The notes beneath the pieces were generated by a model that was not told the DNA's origin, ran no database searches, and worked only from the letters and a program-made list of their open reading frames with translations. A DNA stretch of 64,000 nucleotides. Origin: Fibrobacter sp. (lineage in GTDB: Bacteria > Fibrobacterota > Fibrobacteria > Fibrobacterales > Fibrobacteraceae). The DNA lies in the NCBI GenBank assembly GCA_024398875.1, contig JAKSIJ010000004.1, positions 114,629 through 178,628 on the forward strand, written 5' to 3'. Below are positions 45,589 through 52,468 of this stretch, in pieces; position 1 is the stretch's first letter, and the number at the start of each line of letters is the position of its first letter. A program made the translations under genes and the position numbers.

Positions 45589-46044
45589 ATGGATCAGGAA
45601 CAACTTTTAACCTTAGCCAAGCTGGGTGCGGTGGCCTCTCTGGGGCTCGCGGCAGTCGGCTCGGCGCTAGGTTGCGGTACGGCAGGCATTGCCGCTATCG
45701 GAGCCTGGAAAAAGGCATATCTGAAGGGTAAGAATGCTCTCTTCACTCTTCTCATCTTCGTGGGCGCTCCTATTGCCCAGACGATTTATGGTATGCTTTT
45801 GATGATGTATATCTTGAACAAGAGCGCTGCGAATCCGGCCAACTGGGCTGCTTACCTTGGCGTAGGCATCTTTGGCGGGATTGGCATGTTGGCTTCTGCC
45901 TGGTATGTGGGTAAATCCGCTGCCAATGCCTGTAACGCTCTTGGCGAAACCGGCAAGGGCCTGGTGAACTACCTCATGGTGCTGGGTGTCGGCGAAACCG
46001 TGGCGCTCTTCGTCATGGTGTTCTCCATGATGCTGGTGTCATAA
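45589..46044 (+). CDS. atpK: V/A-type ATPase membrane rotor subunit K, copy 2
   Basis: This 151-aa paralog follows copy 1 by 19 bp and shares its topology. It keeps the glutamate (E136, GVGETVAL) and Q64, but the two other putative ligands are replaced: A63 (PIAQTIYG) and V107 (WYVGKSAN). It might form a mixed ring with copy 1 or serve under other conditions. AAAGGAGC precedes the ATG. Confidence 0.93.
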   Translation: MDQEQLLTLAKLGAVASLGLAAVGSALGCGTAGIAAIGAWKKAYLKGKNALFTLLIFVGAPIAQTIYGMLLMMYILNKSAANPANWAAYLGVGIFGGIGMLASAWYVGKSAANACNALGETGKGLVNYLMVLGVGETVALFVMVFSMMLVS

Positions 46045-46090
46045 TCGAAATCATGCTATGGCCCGATGCGGCCTAGGTGAATTGTGAAAT

Positions 46091-46130
46091 GGACTCCGTT
46101 CGGTGATGAGCCGGGCGGGGTTCTTTTTTT
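46091..46130 (+). terminator. Terminator of the V-type ATPase operon
   Basis: A GC-rich stem (GGACTCCGTTCGG with CCGGGCGGGGTTC, including G-T pairs) is followed by CTTTTTTT. Confidence 0.75.
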
Positions 46131-46230
46131 AGACAAAAGATATTTCCAGTCTTTTTCCAAGGGCTTTGGCTAGCTTTTCGAGTGATTGTTTGTTTCTTGT
46201 CGAGTCTTTGTCATTCAAAAAAAATGCGAA
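46129..46230 (-). pseudogene. C-terminal remnant of an XRE-type (HigA-like) antitoxin
   Basis: The minus strand encodes, up to a TAA at 46129-46131, a chain ending NKQSLEKLAKALGKRLEISFV. The SLEKLAKALGKRLEISF pattern is the typical C-terminal helix and strand of XRE/HigA antitoxins. No start or helix-turn-helix core precedes it; the frame runs into the palindrome at 46229. Confidence 0.6.
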
Positions 46231-46258
46231 ATTTATCGTAAAATTTTACGATAAATTT
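46229..46258. promoter_or_regulatory. 30-bp perfect palindrome, probable operator of the ParE module
   Basis: AAATTTATCGTAAAA is followed directly by its exact reverse complement. It ends 2 bp before TATATTTG (46261-46268), so a bound repressor would block this promoter. Confidence 0.8.
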
Positions 46259-46260
46259 TG

Positions 46261-46268
46261 TATATTTG
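46261..46268 (+). promoter_or_regulatory. TATATTTG element of the ParE module
   Basis: It lies 14 nt before the antitoxin ATG, with GTGGAGG in the leader. Confidence 0.55.
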
Positions 46269-46282
46269 GGGTGGAGGTTGTT

Positions 46283-46528
46283 ATGCCGTGTATTCTTCCT
46301 GTATCCGATTTGCGCAATTATAATGAGGTTCTTCAGAATGTTTCTGAAGGTTCTCCCGTATTCCTTACAAAGAATGGGCGCGGCTGCTATGCCGTTGTCG
46401 ATATCAAGGAATATGAACGTTTGACTGCCGAGCGCAAGTTGCAGAAAACTTTGGATGAGGGGGAAAACTCGGCAAAAGAGTGTGGCTGGCTGGCCGCTGC
46501 GGACGTGCGTGCAAAATATGAGGTCTAG
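46283..46528 (+). CDS. Phd/YefM-type antitoxin
   Basis: The 81-aa protein has the opening ILPVSDLRNYNEVLQNVSEG and the FLTKNGRGCYAVVDIKEYERL segment of the Phd/YefM fold, which binds operator DNA as a dimer and covers the toxin with its C-terminal tail. I chose ATG 46283 (GTGGAGG upstream) over an earlier in-frame start at 46166 that would run through the operator. It is followed without a gap by the toxin. Confidence 0.9.
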   Translation: MPCILPVSDLRNYNEVLQNVSEGSPVFLTKNGRGCYAVVDIKEYERLTAERKLQKTLDEGENSAKECGWLAAADVRAKYEV

Positions 46529-46837
46529 ATGGCGGTTGTGTGTGTCTCTCCCAAGGCCGCTGAAGATTTAGACGGCATAAAGGATTACATAGAAAATAGC
46601 TTGAAAAGTCCTCATACCGCTAAGTTAACGGTTTTGAAAATTATAGGAACATACGAAAAATTGGCTGATTATCCGGAGCTTGGAAGTGAGTTGCAAGGGG
46701 TATCCGCTTCTTTAAGGTGTTATAGACATTTGAAGTCTGGGAATTACATCATCTTTTATCGCTTGAATGATGGTAATGTCTATGTGATTCGTGTATTGCA
46801 TAAAATGGTGGATTTCTTGAAAATTCTTGTGCCGTAA
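46529..46837 (+). CDS. ParE/RelE-family toxin
   Basis: The 102-aa protein has the ParE/RelE fold: a helical hairpin (AAEDLDGIKDYIENSL, then a helix with TVLKIIGTYEKLADYPELG), followed by strands ending RCYRHLKSGNYIIFYRL and VYVIRVLHKMVDF. The sequence is closer to ParE (gyrase inhibitors) than to the ribosome-dependent RelE, but this is not certain. Its start follows the antitoxin stop directly. Confidence 0.88.
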   Translation: MAVVCVSPKAAEDLDGIKDYIENSLKSPHTAKLTVLKIIGTYEKLADYPELGSELQGVSASLRCYRHLKSGNYIIFYRLNDGNVYVIRVLHKMVDFLKILVP

Positions 46838-46904
46838 GTTGAATGTTTTGCGGCAGTGTTGCGTTTTTTTTATTTTTCCCGCCGAGAATTCGAGAATCTC
46901 TATA

Positions 46905-48086
46905 ATGCTCACATCTTTAGCGCTCATATTCCTTCTGGGACTTTTGCTTGGCGGCCTCTTCATGAAGCTGAAGCTTCCGGCGATTCTCGGCATGATTATC
47001 ACGGGCATCATTCTCGGCCCCCATGCGCTGAACCTTCTCTCGCCCAAGTTCCTCGGCATTTCCGCAGACCTTCGGCAGCTTGCCCTCGTCATCATTCTCA
47101 CTCGGGCTGGTCTTTCCCTCAGTCTCCACGAGTTCAAGCGCATCGGGCGGCCGGCACTCCTCATGTGCTTCGTGCCGGCGACTTTTGAACTCTTGGGCGT
47201 GGTATTGCTTGCACCGCCACTGATGGGTGTTACCTATTGGGAGGCGGCGCTAATGGGCAGTGCCATCGCCGCGGTTTCCCCTGCGGTCGTGGTGCCCCGC
47301 ATGTTAAAAATGCGGGAGGAAAACCGCGGCGTGCAGCATGGAATCCCTCAAATGCTGCTGGCTGGCGCTTCCCTCGATGATGTCTATGTCCTGGTGGTGT
47401 TCTCCGCGTTTCTCGCCCTCCTGAAAGGTGAGAGCGTTTCTGCTACAAGTTTTGTCAGCGTCCCTATTTCCATCGGCTCTGGCGCCCTGGTGGGTTTTGC
47501 CTGCGGTCTCATTCTGGTGTTTCTCTTTAAGCACGTGCACATTCGCGATACTGCAAAAGTCATGATTATCCTCAGTTGCGGATTCTTGCTGAACGAATTG
47601 GAACTCAACATTGCCCATATTATTCCATTCAGTGGCATGATTGCGGTGGTGGCAATTGCGGCTTGCATTTATGGTGGTCGCAAGGAACTTGCCGTTCGTC
47701 TTTCGGGCAAGTTCACCAAATTGTGGGTGGCGGCAGAAATCATCCTCTTTGTGCTGGTAGGCGCCGCGCTGGATGTGAAGTTTGCGTTTACCGCGGGCGC
47801 TGGCGCCATCTTTGTGGTGCTGGGTGCCATGATTTTCAGAATGGCGGGCGTCTTTACCTGCATGCTCCATACGCCTCTCTTTTATAGGGAGCGGTTCTTT
47901 TGCATGCTGGCTTACGTGCCCAAGGCTACGGTGCAGGCGGCTATTGGTGGCGTTCCTCTGGCATTTGGACTTTCTTGTGGCAATAACGTCCTTACACTTG
48001 CGGCGGTTTCTATCATGATTACCGCTCCGCTGGGTGCAATCTTTATCGACAAAACCTACAAGCGCCTTGTCGCTGTGGATAAGTAA
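46905..48086 (+). CDS. Cation/H+ antiporter (CPA1-like, PF00999)
   Basis: The 393-aa membrane protein has about 11-12 hydrophobic helices. It begins LTSLALIFLLGLLLGGLFMK, and a GIILGPHAL turn follows. The SLDDVYVLVVFSAF segment carries the acidic pair expected in the ion site. I chose ATG 46905 because the longer in-frame start at 46827 would overlap the toxin gene. It probably exchanges Na+ or K+ for H+, which would complement the V-type ATPase. Confidence 0.85.
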   Translation: MLTSLALIFLLGLLLGGLFMKLKLPAILGMIITGIILGPHALNLLSPKFLGISADLRQLALVIILTRAGLSLSLHEFKRIGRPALLMCFVPATFELLGVVLLAPPLMGVTYWEAALMGSAIAAVSPAVVVPRMLKMREENRGVQHGIPQMLLAGASLDDVYVLVVFSAFLALLKGESVSATSFVSVPISIGSGALVGFACGLILVFLFKHVHIRDTAKVMIILSCGFLLNELELNIAHIIPFSGMIAVVAIAACIYGGRKELAVRLSGKFTKLWVAAEIILFVLVGAALDVKFAFTAGAGAIFVVLGAMIFRMAGVFTCMLHTPLFYRERFFCMLAYVPKATVQAAIGGVPLAFGLSCGNNVLTLAAVSIMITAPLGAIFIDKTYKRLVAVDK

Positions 48087-48103
48087 AAAAATCTATAGAC
48101 AAA

Positions 48104-48126
48104 AAAAGCCTCACGAGGAGGCTTTT
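48104..48126. terminator. Terminator between the antiporter and CoA-transferase genes
   Basis: AAAAGCCTC and GAGGCTTTT form a 9-bp stem with a 5-nt loop. The A and T arms let it work on both strands between convergent genes. Confidence 0.8.
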
Positions 48127-48183
48127 ACTTTATATGCAATTACTCTGTTTGTAATCAATTAAATTGGTTCACCACTTCAACTT

Positions 48184-49668
48184 CTAAGTACTGCTCTTGA
48201 ACATCATGTTGGCTTCTGTGCTGAACGGGAATCCCTTGTAATCGGAAAGCACGGAAGCCTTCTGCCAATACTTTCGCAGGGCGTCCTTGAACTTCGGGTG
48301 GGCGCACTTCTCGATGATGACTTCTGCGCGCTGGAGGACATCCAGACCGCGGAGGTCCGCAACGCCTTGCTCTGTAATCAGCACCTGGACGGTGTGGATG
48401 GTATGATCCAGATGGGAGACGATGGGCACGATACAGGAAAGCGTGCCGTTTTTGGCGGTGGATTTCGTGATGAAGATGGAAAGGCCTGCGTTCTGGCAGT
48501 AGTCGCCTGAACCGCCCACGCCATTCATCAGACGGCTACCGTCGATGTAGCTGGAGTTGGTGTTGCCGTAGAGGTCGGCTTCAATCACTGTATTGATGGC
48601 GATGACGCCTAGACGGCGAATGACTTCGGGGCTGTTGCTCACTTCCTGAGAGCGGAGCACAATTTTGTCCTTGTACTTTTCCACATTCTTGTAGAATTCC
48701 TGCAGGTCGGCCTGAGGCATGGTGAGGGAGGTGGCAGAGGCGCTGTCTACCTTGCCCGCATCAATCAGGTCGAAGATGGATTTCTGCATGACTTCGGAGA
48801 ATACGGTCATATGCTCGAAGTTGGAATTCTTGAGACCTTCCAGAACGGCGTTGCTCACGCCGCCAATGCCGGCTTGCAGCGGCGGGAGAGGGTTGCAGAG
48901 TCGGCCTGCGGCCACTTCGTCTTCCAGGAACTTGATGAGGTTTGCGGACATTTGGCGGAATTCGTCATCCACGGGCATGGTGGTGATGCCGGAATCCATG
49001 GTCTCGCTTTCTACGATGGCCACAATCTTGTTCGGGTCGCAAGGGATGTAGGGCGTTCCAATTCTGTCGTTTGGCTTCAGCACGGGAATGGGCTTCGTGT
49101 TGGGGGCCGGTTCCGTCATGTAGATGTCGTGAATGCCTGCGATAGCTTCGGGAACTTTGGTGTTGATTTCCACAATGACCTTGTCTGCGCATGCCACGTA
49201 AGTCTCGCTGGCACCTACAGAAGTGGTGGGAATGATGCCGCCATCTTCCGTAATGGCAACCGCTTCAATCAGGGCCACATCGATATGGTTTAGGTAGCCA
49301 CTGCGGACCCACTTGGGCATCAGTCCCAGGGGCACGTCGAAATAGGAAACCTTGCCGTCGTTGATGGCGTTTCGAAGATCTTTGTTGGTCTGGTAGGGCA
49401 TGCGGCAGCGCAGAGCTCCAGCGCGGGTCAGGAGCCCATCGAATTCATCACCTAGGGAAGCTCCGGAATAAACCGTCAAATCCAATTTTTCGCCACGTTC
49501 GGCGCGTTCCGCCAGGGCTTTTGCTACTTCCTTGGTGTATCCGGAAAGGGTGAATCCGCTAACACCGAGGGTCATTCCCGGGAGAATGTAGCTGGCGGCT
49601 TCCTGGCCGGAGCGGATTTTTTTGATGAGTTCGTGGCACTTGATTCTGCTTTTTACATCTTCACGCAT
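48184..49668 (-). CDS. Acetyl-CoA hydrolase/transferase (probable succinyl-CoA:acetate CoA-transferase)
   Basis: The 494-aa enzyme belongs to the Cat1/ScpC-type CoA-transferases. The catalytic Glu is in the block NTVIEADLYGNTNSS, and the GVGGSGDY and QAGIGGVSNAVL segments bind CoA. It would move CoA between succinate, acetate or propionate, in line with succinate- and acetate-producing fermentation. I chose the ATG at 49666-49668; the frame is open further upstream but has no family match. A TATATTTT element lies at 49690-49697 on this strand. Confidence 0.9.
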   Translation of the reverse strand: MREDVKSRIKCHELIKKIRSGQEAASYILPGMTLGVSGFTLSGYTKEVAKALAERAERGEKLDLTVYSGASLGDEFDGLLTRAGALRCRMPYQTNKDLRNAINDGKVSYFDVPLGLMPKWVRSGYLNHIDVALIEAVAITEDGGIIPTTSVGASETYVACADKVIVEINTKVPEAIAGIHDIYMTEPAPNTKPIPVLKPNDRIGTPYIPCDPNKIVAIVESETMDSGITTMPVDDEFRQMSANLIKFLEDEVAAGRLCNPLPPLQAGIGGVSNAVLEGLKNSNFEHMTVFSEVMQKSIFDLIDAGKVDSASATSLTMPQADLQEFYKNVEKYKDKIVLRSQEVSNSPEVIRRLGVIAINTVIEADLYGNTNSSYIDGSRLMNGVGGSGDYCQNAGLSIFITKSTAKNGTLSCIVPIVSHLDHTIHTVQVLITEQGVADLRGLDVLQRAEVIIEKCAHPKFKDALRKYWQKASVLSDYKGFPFSTEANMMFKSST

Positions 49669-49689
49669 GTTGAGCCTCTTTTTTTCTAA

Positions 49690-49744
49690 AAAATATAGAA
49701 TTCTTCCAAAAAATCGTATTTTTTTGCGAAAAGATGTATATTTT
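49690..49744. promoter_or_regulatory. Divergent TATATTTT promoters
   Basis: TATATTTT occurs on the minus strand at 49690-49697 (CoA-transferase) and on the plus strand at 49737-49744 (STAS protein), so both genes are served from one 113-bp gap. Confidence 0.5.
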
Positions 49745-49780
49745 AGTGCGCAAATTAAGTGCGTTTTTGAGGATTCTAAA

Positions 49781-50077
49781 ATGAATATTGTCAAGACTAT
49801 TGATGGAAGTCACGTCAGCATCGCTCTGGATGGTTTTTTGGATACCAATACCTCTGCAGAATTGAAGCAGGCGGTGGAAATGGATGTGACTCCCGATATG
49901 GATTTGACGATAGATTGCGCAAAGGTGGAATACGTATCTTCTGCGGGTCTCCGTGTGTTCCTCGCTACCCATAAAAAGTTTGCAGCGGCCAAGGGTCTCG
50001 TCATCAAGAACGTGAACGACACCGTCAAGGAAGTCCTTTCATTGACGGGCTTTGACGGAATTCTGAACGTTCAGTAA
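49781..50077 (+). CDS. STAS-domain protein, anti-sigma factor antagonist type
   Basis: The 98-aa single-domain protein resembles SpoIIAA/RsbV. The segment YVSSAGLRVFL contains the Ser that is phosphorylated by a partner kinase in this family. It would bind an anti-sigma factor or act in another phospho-switch. No RsbW-like kinase or PP2C phosphatase is nearby. Confidence 0.9.
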   Translation: MNIVKTIDGSHVSIALDGFLDTNTSAELKQAVEMDVTPDMDLTIDCAKVEYVSSAGLRVFLATHKKFAAAKGLVIKNVNDTVKEVLSLTGFDGILNVQ

Positions 50078-50079
50078 AA

Positions 50080-50238
50080 TTATTTGTTGGTCGGCGCGCC
50101 GCCGTTAAGTTTCAAAAACCAGTAGTCTTCGCTGTTGATGCTGAGTGCATCGGTGGAAACCATTTTATCGTAGGCATCGGCCAGGTTATTTTCGGGCGAG
50201 GGCTTTGGAGCCTCGTTGTCAGTCTTCTTTTCTTCCAT
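50080..50238 (-). CDS. Small protein of unknown function (52 aa)
   Basis: This short minus-strand gene starts MEEKKTDNEAPKP and ends NGGAPTNK. The middle, AYDKMVSTDALSINSEDYWFLK, looks like a folded or binding segment. The protein is acidic and hydrophilic, with no signal peptide. Its stop lies 2 bp from the end of the convergent STAS gene. It is supported by codon use and a clean start, but the family is unknown. Confidence 0.5.
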   Translation of the reverse strand: MEEKKTDNEAPKPSPENNLADAYDKMVSTDALSINSEDYWFLKLNGGAPTNK

Positions 50239-50319
50239 ACTCCGAATATAAATAAAAAAGACGATTCATAAAACTCAAGTTCCTTCGCAGACCCTTCTCG
50301 GTGCGGTATTTGTCCTGAT

Positions 50320-50356
50320 TTTAATTTTGAATTTTGAATTTTGAATTTTGAATTGT
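50320..50356 (+). repeat. Heptamer repeat TTTGAAT
   Basis: Four or five copies of the unit TTTGAAT/TTGAATT lie immediately upstream of the promoter of the YejE-like gene. Confidence 0.8.
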
Positions 50357-50357
50357 C

Positions 50358-50365
50358 TATATTGC
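50358..50365 (+). promoter_or_regulatory. TATATTGC element 5 nt before a start codon
   Basis: TATATT ends 7 nt before the ATG at 50371 and no ribosome binding site is seen, so the message may be leaderless. Confidence 0.4.
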
Positions 50366-50370
50366 ACAGC

Positions 50371-51450
50371 ATGAAATTCCGCCTTTCCACAGAGTCCAAG
50401 AACCGCTTGCGCCGCTTCCGCAAGAACAAGCGTGCTTTTTGGTCCTTAGTGGTTTTGGTGGTGGCTTACCTGCTTTCCCTTACTAGCCCCTGGACGGTGA
50501 ATGACGAACCACTGTTCCTGCGCTACAACGGAAAAAGTTATTTCCCGGCATTTGCCCGTTACAGCGAGGCGGATTTTGGAGGCTCCTACCAGACGGAGCC
50601 GGACTACAAACAGTTGCTGGATGATGTGGTGGAATGTGAGGCGGATGCGGCGGAAGGTTTTTCTCGTGCTGGGGGCTGTCCTGAAGCCTGGGCCATTATG
50701 CCGCCTATCGCACACGATCCGCTGAAGGCGGATTTGGACGCAGAGGGAACGCCTCCTTTTGCACCGAGTGCAAGGCATTGGCTTGGCACGGATTCCAACG
50801 GCCGTGATGTGCTTAGCCGTTTGATTCACGGATTTCGAATCTGCATTTCTTTTAGCTTGCTGTTGACTTTGGTGGGAACATTCCTCGGCATTGTCATTGG
50901 CGGTATCCAAGGCTATTTGGGCAGGTTTTGGGATACGGGCATGCAGCGCGTCATTGAAATCTGGTCTTCGCTTCCCATGCTCTATGTGGTGATTCTCATT
51001 GGTAGCATTTATGGCCGCAGTTTCTGGCTGCTCATTCTTATCATGGCCGCCTTCAACTGGATTTCCCTCAGCTACTACATGCGCGGAGAATTCCTGAAGC
51101 TTCGTTCTATGACTTATGTGCAGTCTGCAAAAGTTTTTGGACTTTCCAACCGCCACATTTTCTTCAAAGAGATTTTGCCTAACGCTATGACGCCTGTGGT
51201 GACGTTATTTCCGTTCACTTTGATTGGCGGTATTGGAAGCCTTACGTCCCTAGATTTTCTCGGTTTTGGTTTGCAGCCTCCCACACCAAGTTGGGGCGAG
51301 CTTATGAGTCAGGGCCTCAATAATCTTTATGCCCCATGGATTTCTGTGAGCACTGTTGCGGCACTTTTCATAACGCTACTTCTCACCACATTCGTGGGCG
51401 AGGGTGTTCGTGATGCCATGGACCCCAAATCGGGAGACAGGTATGTTTAA
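50371..51450 (+). CDS. Peptide ABC transporter permease, YejE/OppC-like
   Basis: The 359-aa inner-membrane protein has the OppC/YejE plan: an N-terminal helix (SLVVLVVAYLLSLTSPW), then a periplasmic region of about 100 residues ending HWLGTDSNGRDVLSRL. The five-helix permease core follows, with the EAA-like loop (SAKVFGLSNRHIFFKEILPNA). I chose ATG 50371; the in-frame TTG at 50341 lies in the heptamer repeat. Its YejB-like partner is at 30217. It precedes a patatin gene and an OppD-like ATPase. Confidence 0.88.
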   Translation: MKFRLSTESKNRLRRFRKNKRAFWSLVVLVVAYLLSLTSPWTVNDEPLFLRYNGKSYFPAFARYSEADFGGSYQTEPDYKQLLDDVVECEADAAEGFSRAGGCPEAWAIMPPIAHDPLKADLDAEGTPPFAPSARHWLGTDSNGRDVLSRLIHGFRICISFSLLLTLVGTFLGIVIGGIQGYLGRFWDTGMQRVIEIWSSLPMLYVVILIGSIYGRSFWLLILIMAAFNWISLSYYMRGEFLKLRSMTYVQSAKVFGLSNRHIFFKEILPNAMTPVVTLFPFTLIGGIGSLTSLDFLGFGLQPPTPSWGELMSQGLNNLYAPWISVSTVAALFITLLLTTFVGEGVRDAMDPKSGDRYV

Positions 51451-51455
51451 TGCAG

Positions 51456-51514
51456 AATGCGGAATGCAGAATGCGGAATGAAGAATTATGAATTATGAAG
51501 TATGAGATATTTCA
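51456..51514 (+). repeat. Heptamer repeat after the YejE-like gene
   Basis: Consecutive 7-nt units read GCAGAAT, GCGGAAT, GCAGAAT, GCGGAAT, GAAGAAT, TATGAAT, TATGAAG, TATGAGA. Confidence 0.8.
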
Positions 51515-51520
51515 GTGGAA

Positions 51521-51562
51521 CGTCATCGCGAGCCCTTTAGGGCGTGGCGATCCAAGAATGAC
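51521..51562 (+). repeat. REP-like palindromic element, diverged copy
   Basis: CGTCATCGCGAGCCC-TTTA-GGGCGTGGCGATCC, with CGTCAT/ATGACG at the outer ends, is related to the element at 21557. Confidence 0.6.
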
Positions 51563-51606
51563 GAATGCGGAAGGTTAATTGTGAATTTTGAATTGCTAAG
51601 GTTTTT

Positions 51607-52467
51607 ATGTCAGAGATGAAGAAGACGGGTTTGGTTTTGGAAGGTGGCGCTATGCGCGGGCTTTTTACCTGCGGCGTTCTGGATGTGTTCATGGAGAAGG
51701 GCATCGAGGTGGATGGCGCCGTGGGCGTTTCTGCGGGTGCCTGCTTCGGTTGCAATATCAAGTCCCGCCAGCCGGGTCGCGTGCTGCGTTATAACTTGCG
51801 GTTTGCGCACGACAAGCGCTATTGCAGCGTTCGTTCGCTGCTTAAAACCGGCAACCTCTACAATGCAGAATTCTGCTACAAGACCATTCCCGATGAGCTG
51901 GACTTGTTTGATTATGAGGCTTTGAAGAACAACCCCATGGAATTCTATATGGTGGCCACAGACATCAAGACGGGTAAGCCTGTGTACCCGAAGCTGGTGG
52001 ATGGTTCCCCGAAGGATTTGGAATGGATGCGCGCCTCGGCCTCCATGCCGCTAGTGTCAAAGCCTGTCGCCATCGATGGCGGACTTTATCTGGATGGAGG
52101 CATTTCCGATTCCATTCCCCTCCAGTTCTTTGAATCCAAAGGTTATAACCGAAACATCGTCATTTTGACGCAGCCCAGGTCTTACGTGAAAGGCCCTAAT
52201 AAGTTGATTGGCTTGATGAAACTCCTTTTGCGGAAATATCCGAATCTGGTTCAGACAATGGCGAATCGCCACAATATGTACAACGAAGAGACCCGCTATG
52301 TTTTTGAGCAGGAAAAGTTGGGAAATACTTTGGTAATCTGCCCCAATGAAGCGCTGGGAATCAGCCGCACAGAAAAGCATGAATCCGAACTGCAGCGCGT
52401 TTATGACATGGGTCGCGCTATTGCGTTAGAACGGCTGGAAGAAATCAAGAAGTTTTTGCAGGCATAG
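51607..52467 (+). CDS. Patatin-like phospholipase (YjjU-like)
   Basis: The 286-aa protein carries the nucleophile motif G-V-S-A-G (near residue 40) and the catalytic Asp in DGGISDSIP, together with the oxyanion stretch GGAMRGLFTCG. These give a Ser-Asp lipid acyl hydrolase. No signal peptide is seen. It lies between a permease and an ATPase of a peptide transporter and is probably co-transcribed with the latter (1-bp gap). A role in lipid turnover is likely, the substrate unknown. Confidence 0.88.
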   Translation: MSEMKKTGLVLEGGAMRGLFTCGVLDVFMEKGIEVDGAVGVSAGACFGCNIKSRQPGRVLRYNLRFAHDKRYCSVRSLLKTGNLYNAEFCYKTIPDELDLFDYEALKNNPMEFYMVATDIKTGKPVYPKLVDGSPKDLEWMRASASMPLVSKPVAIDGGLYLDGGISDSIPLQFFESKGYNRNIVILTQPRSYVKGPNKLIGLMKLLLRKYPNLVQTMANRHNMYNEETRYVFEQEKLGNTLVICPNEALGISRTEKHESELQRVYDMGRAIALERLEEIKKFLQA

Positions 52468-52468
52468 A

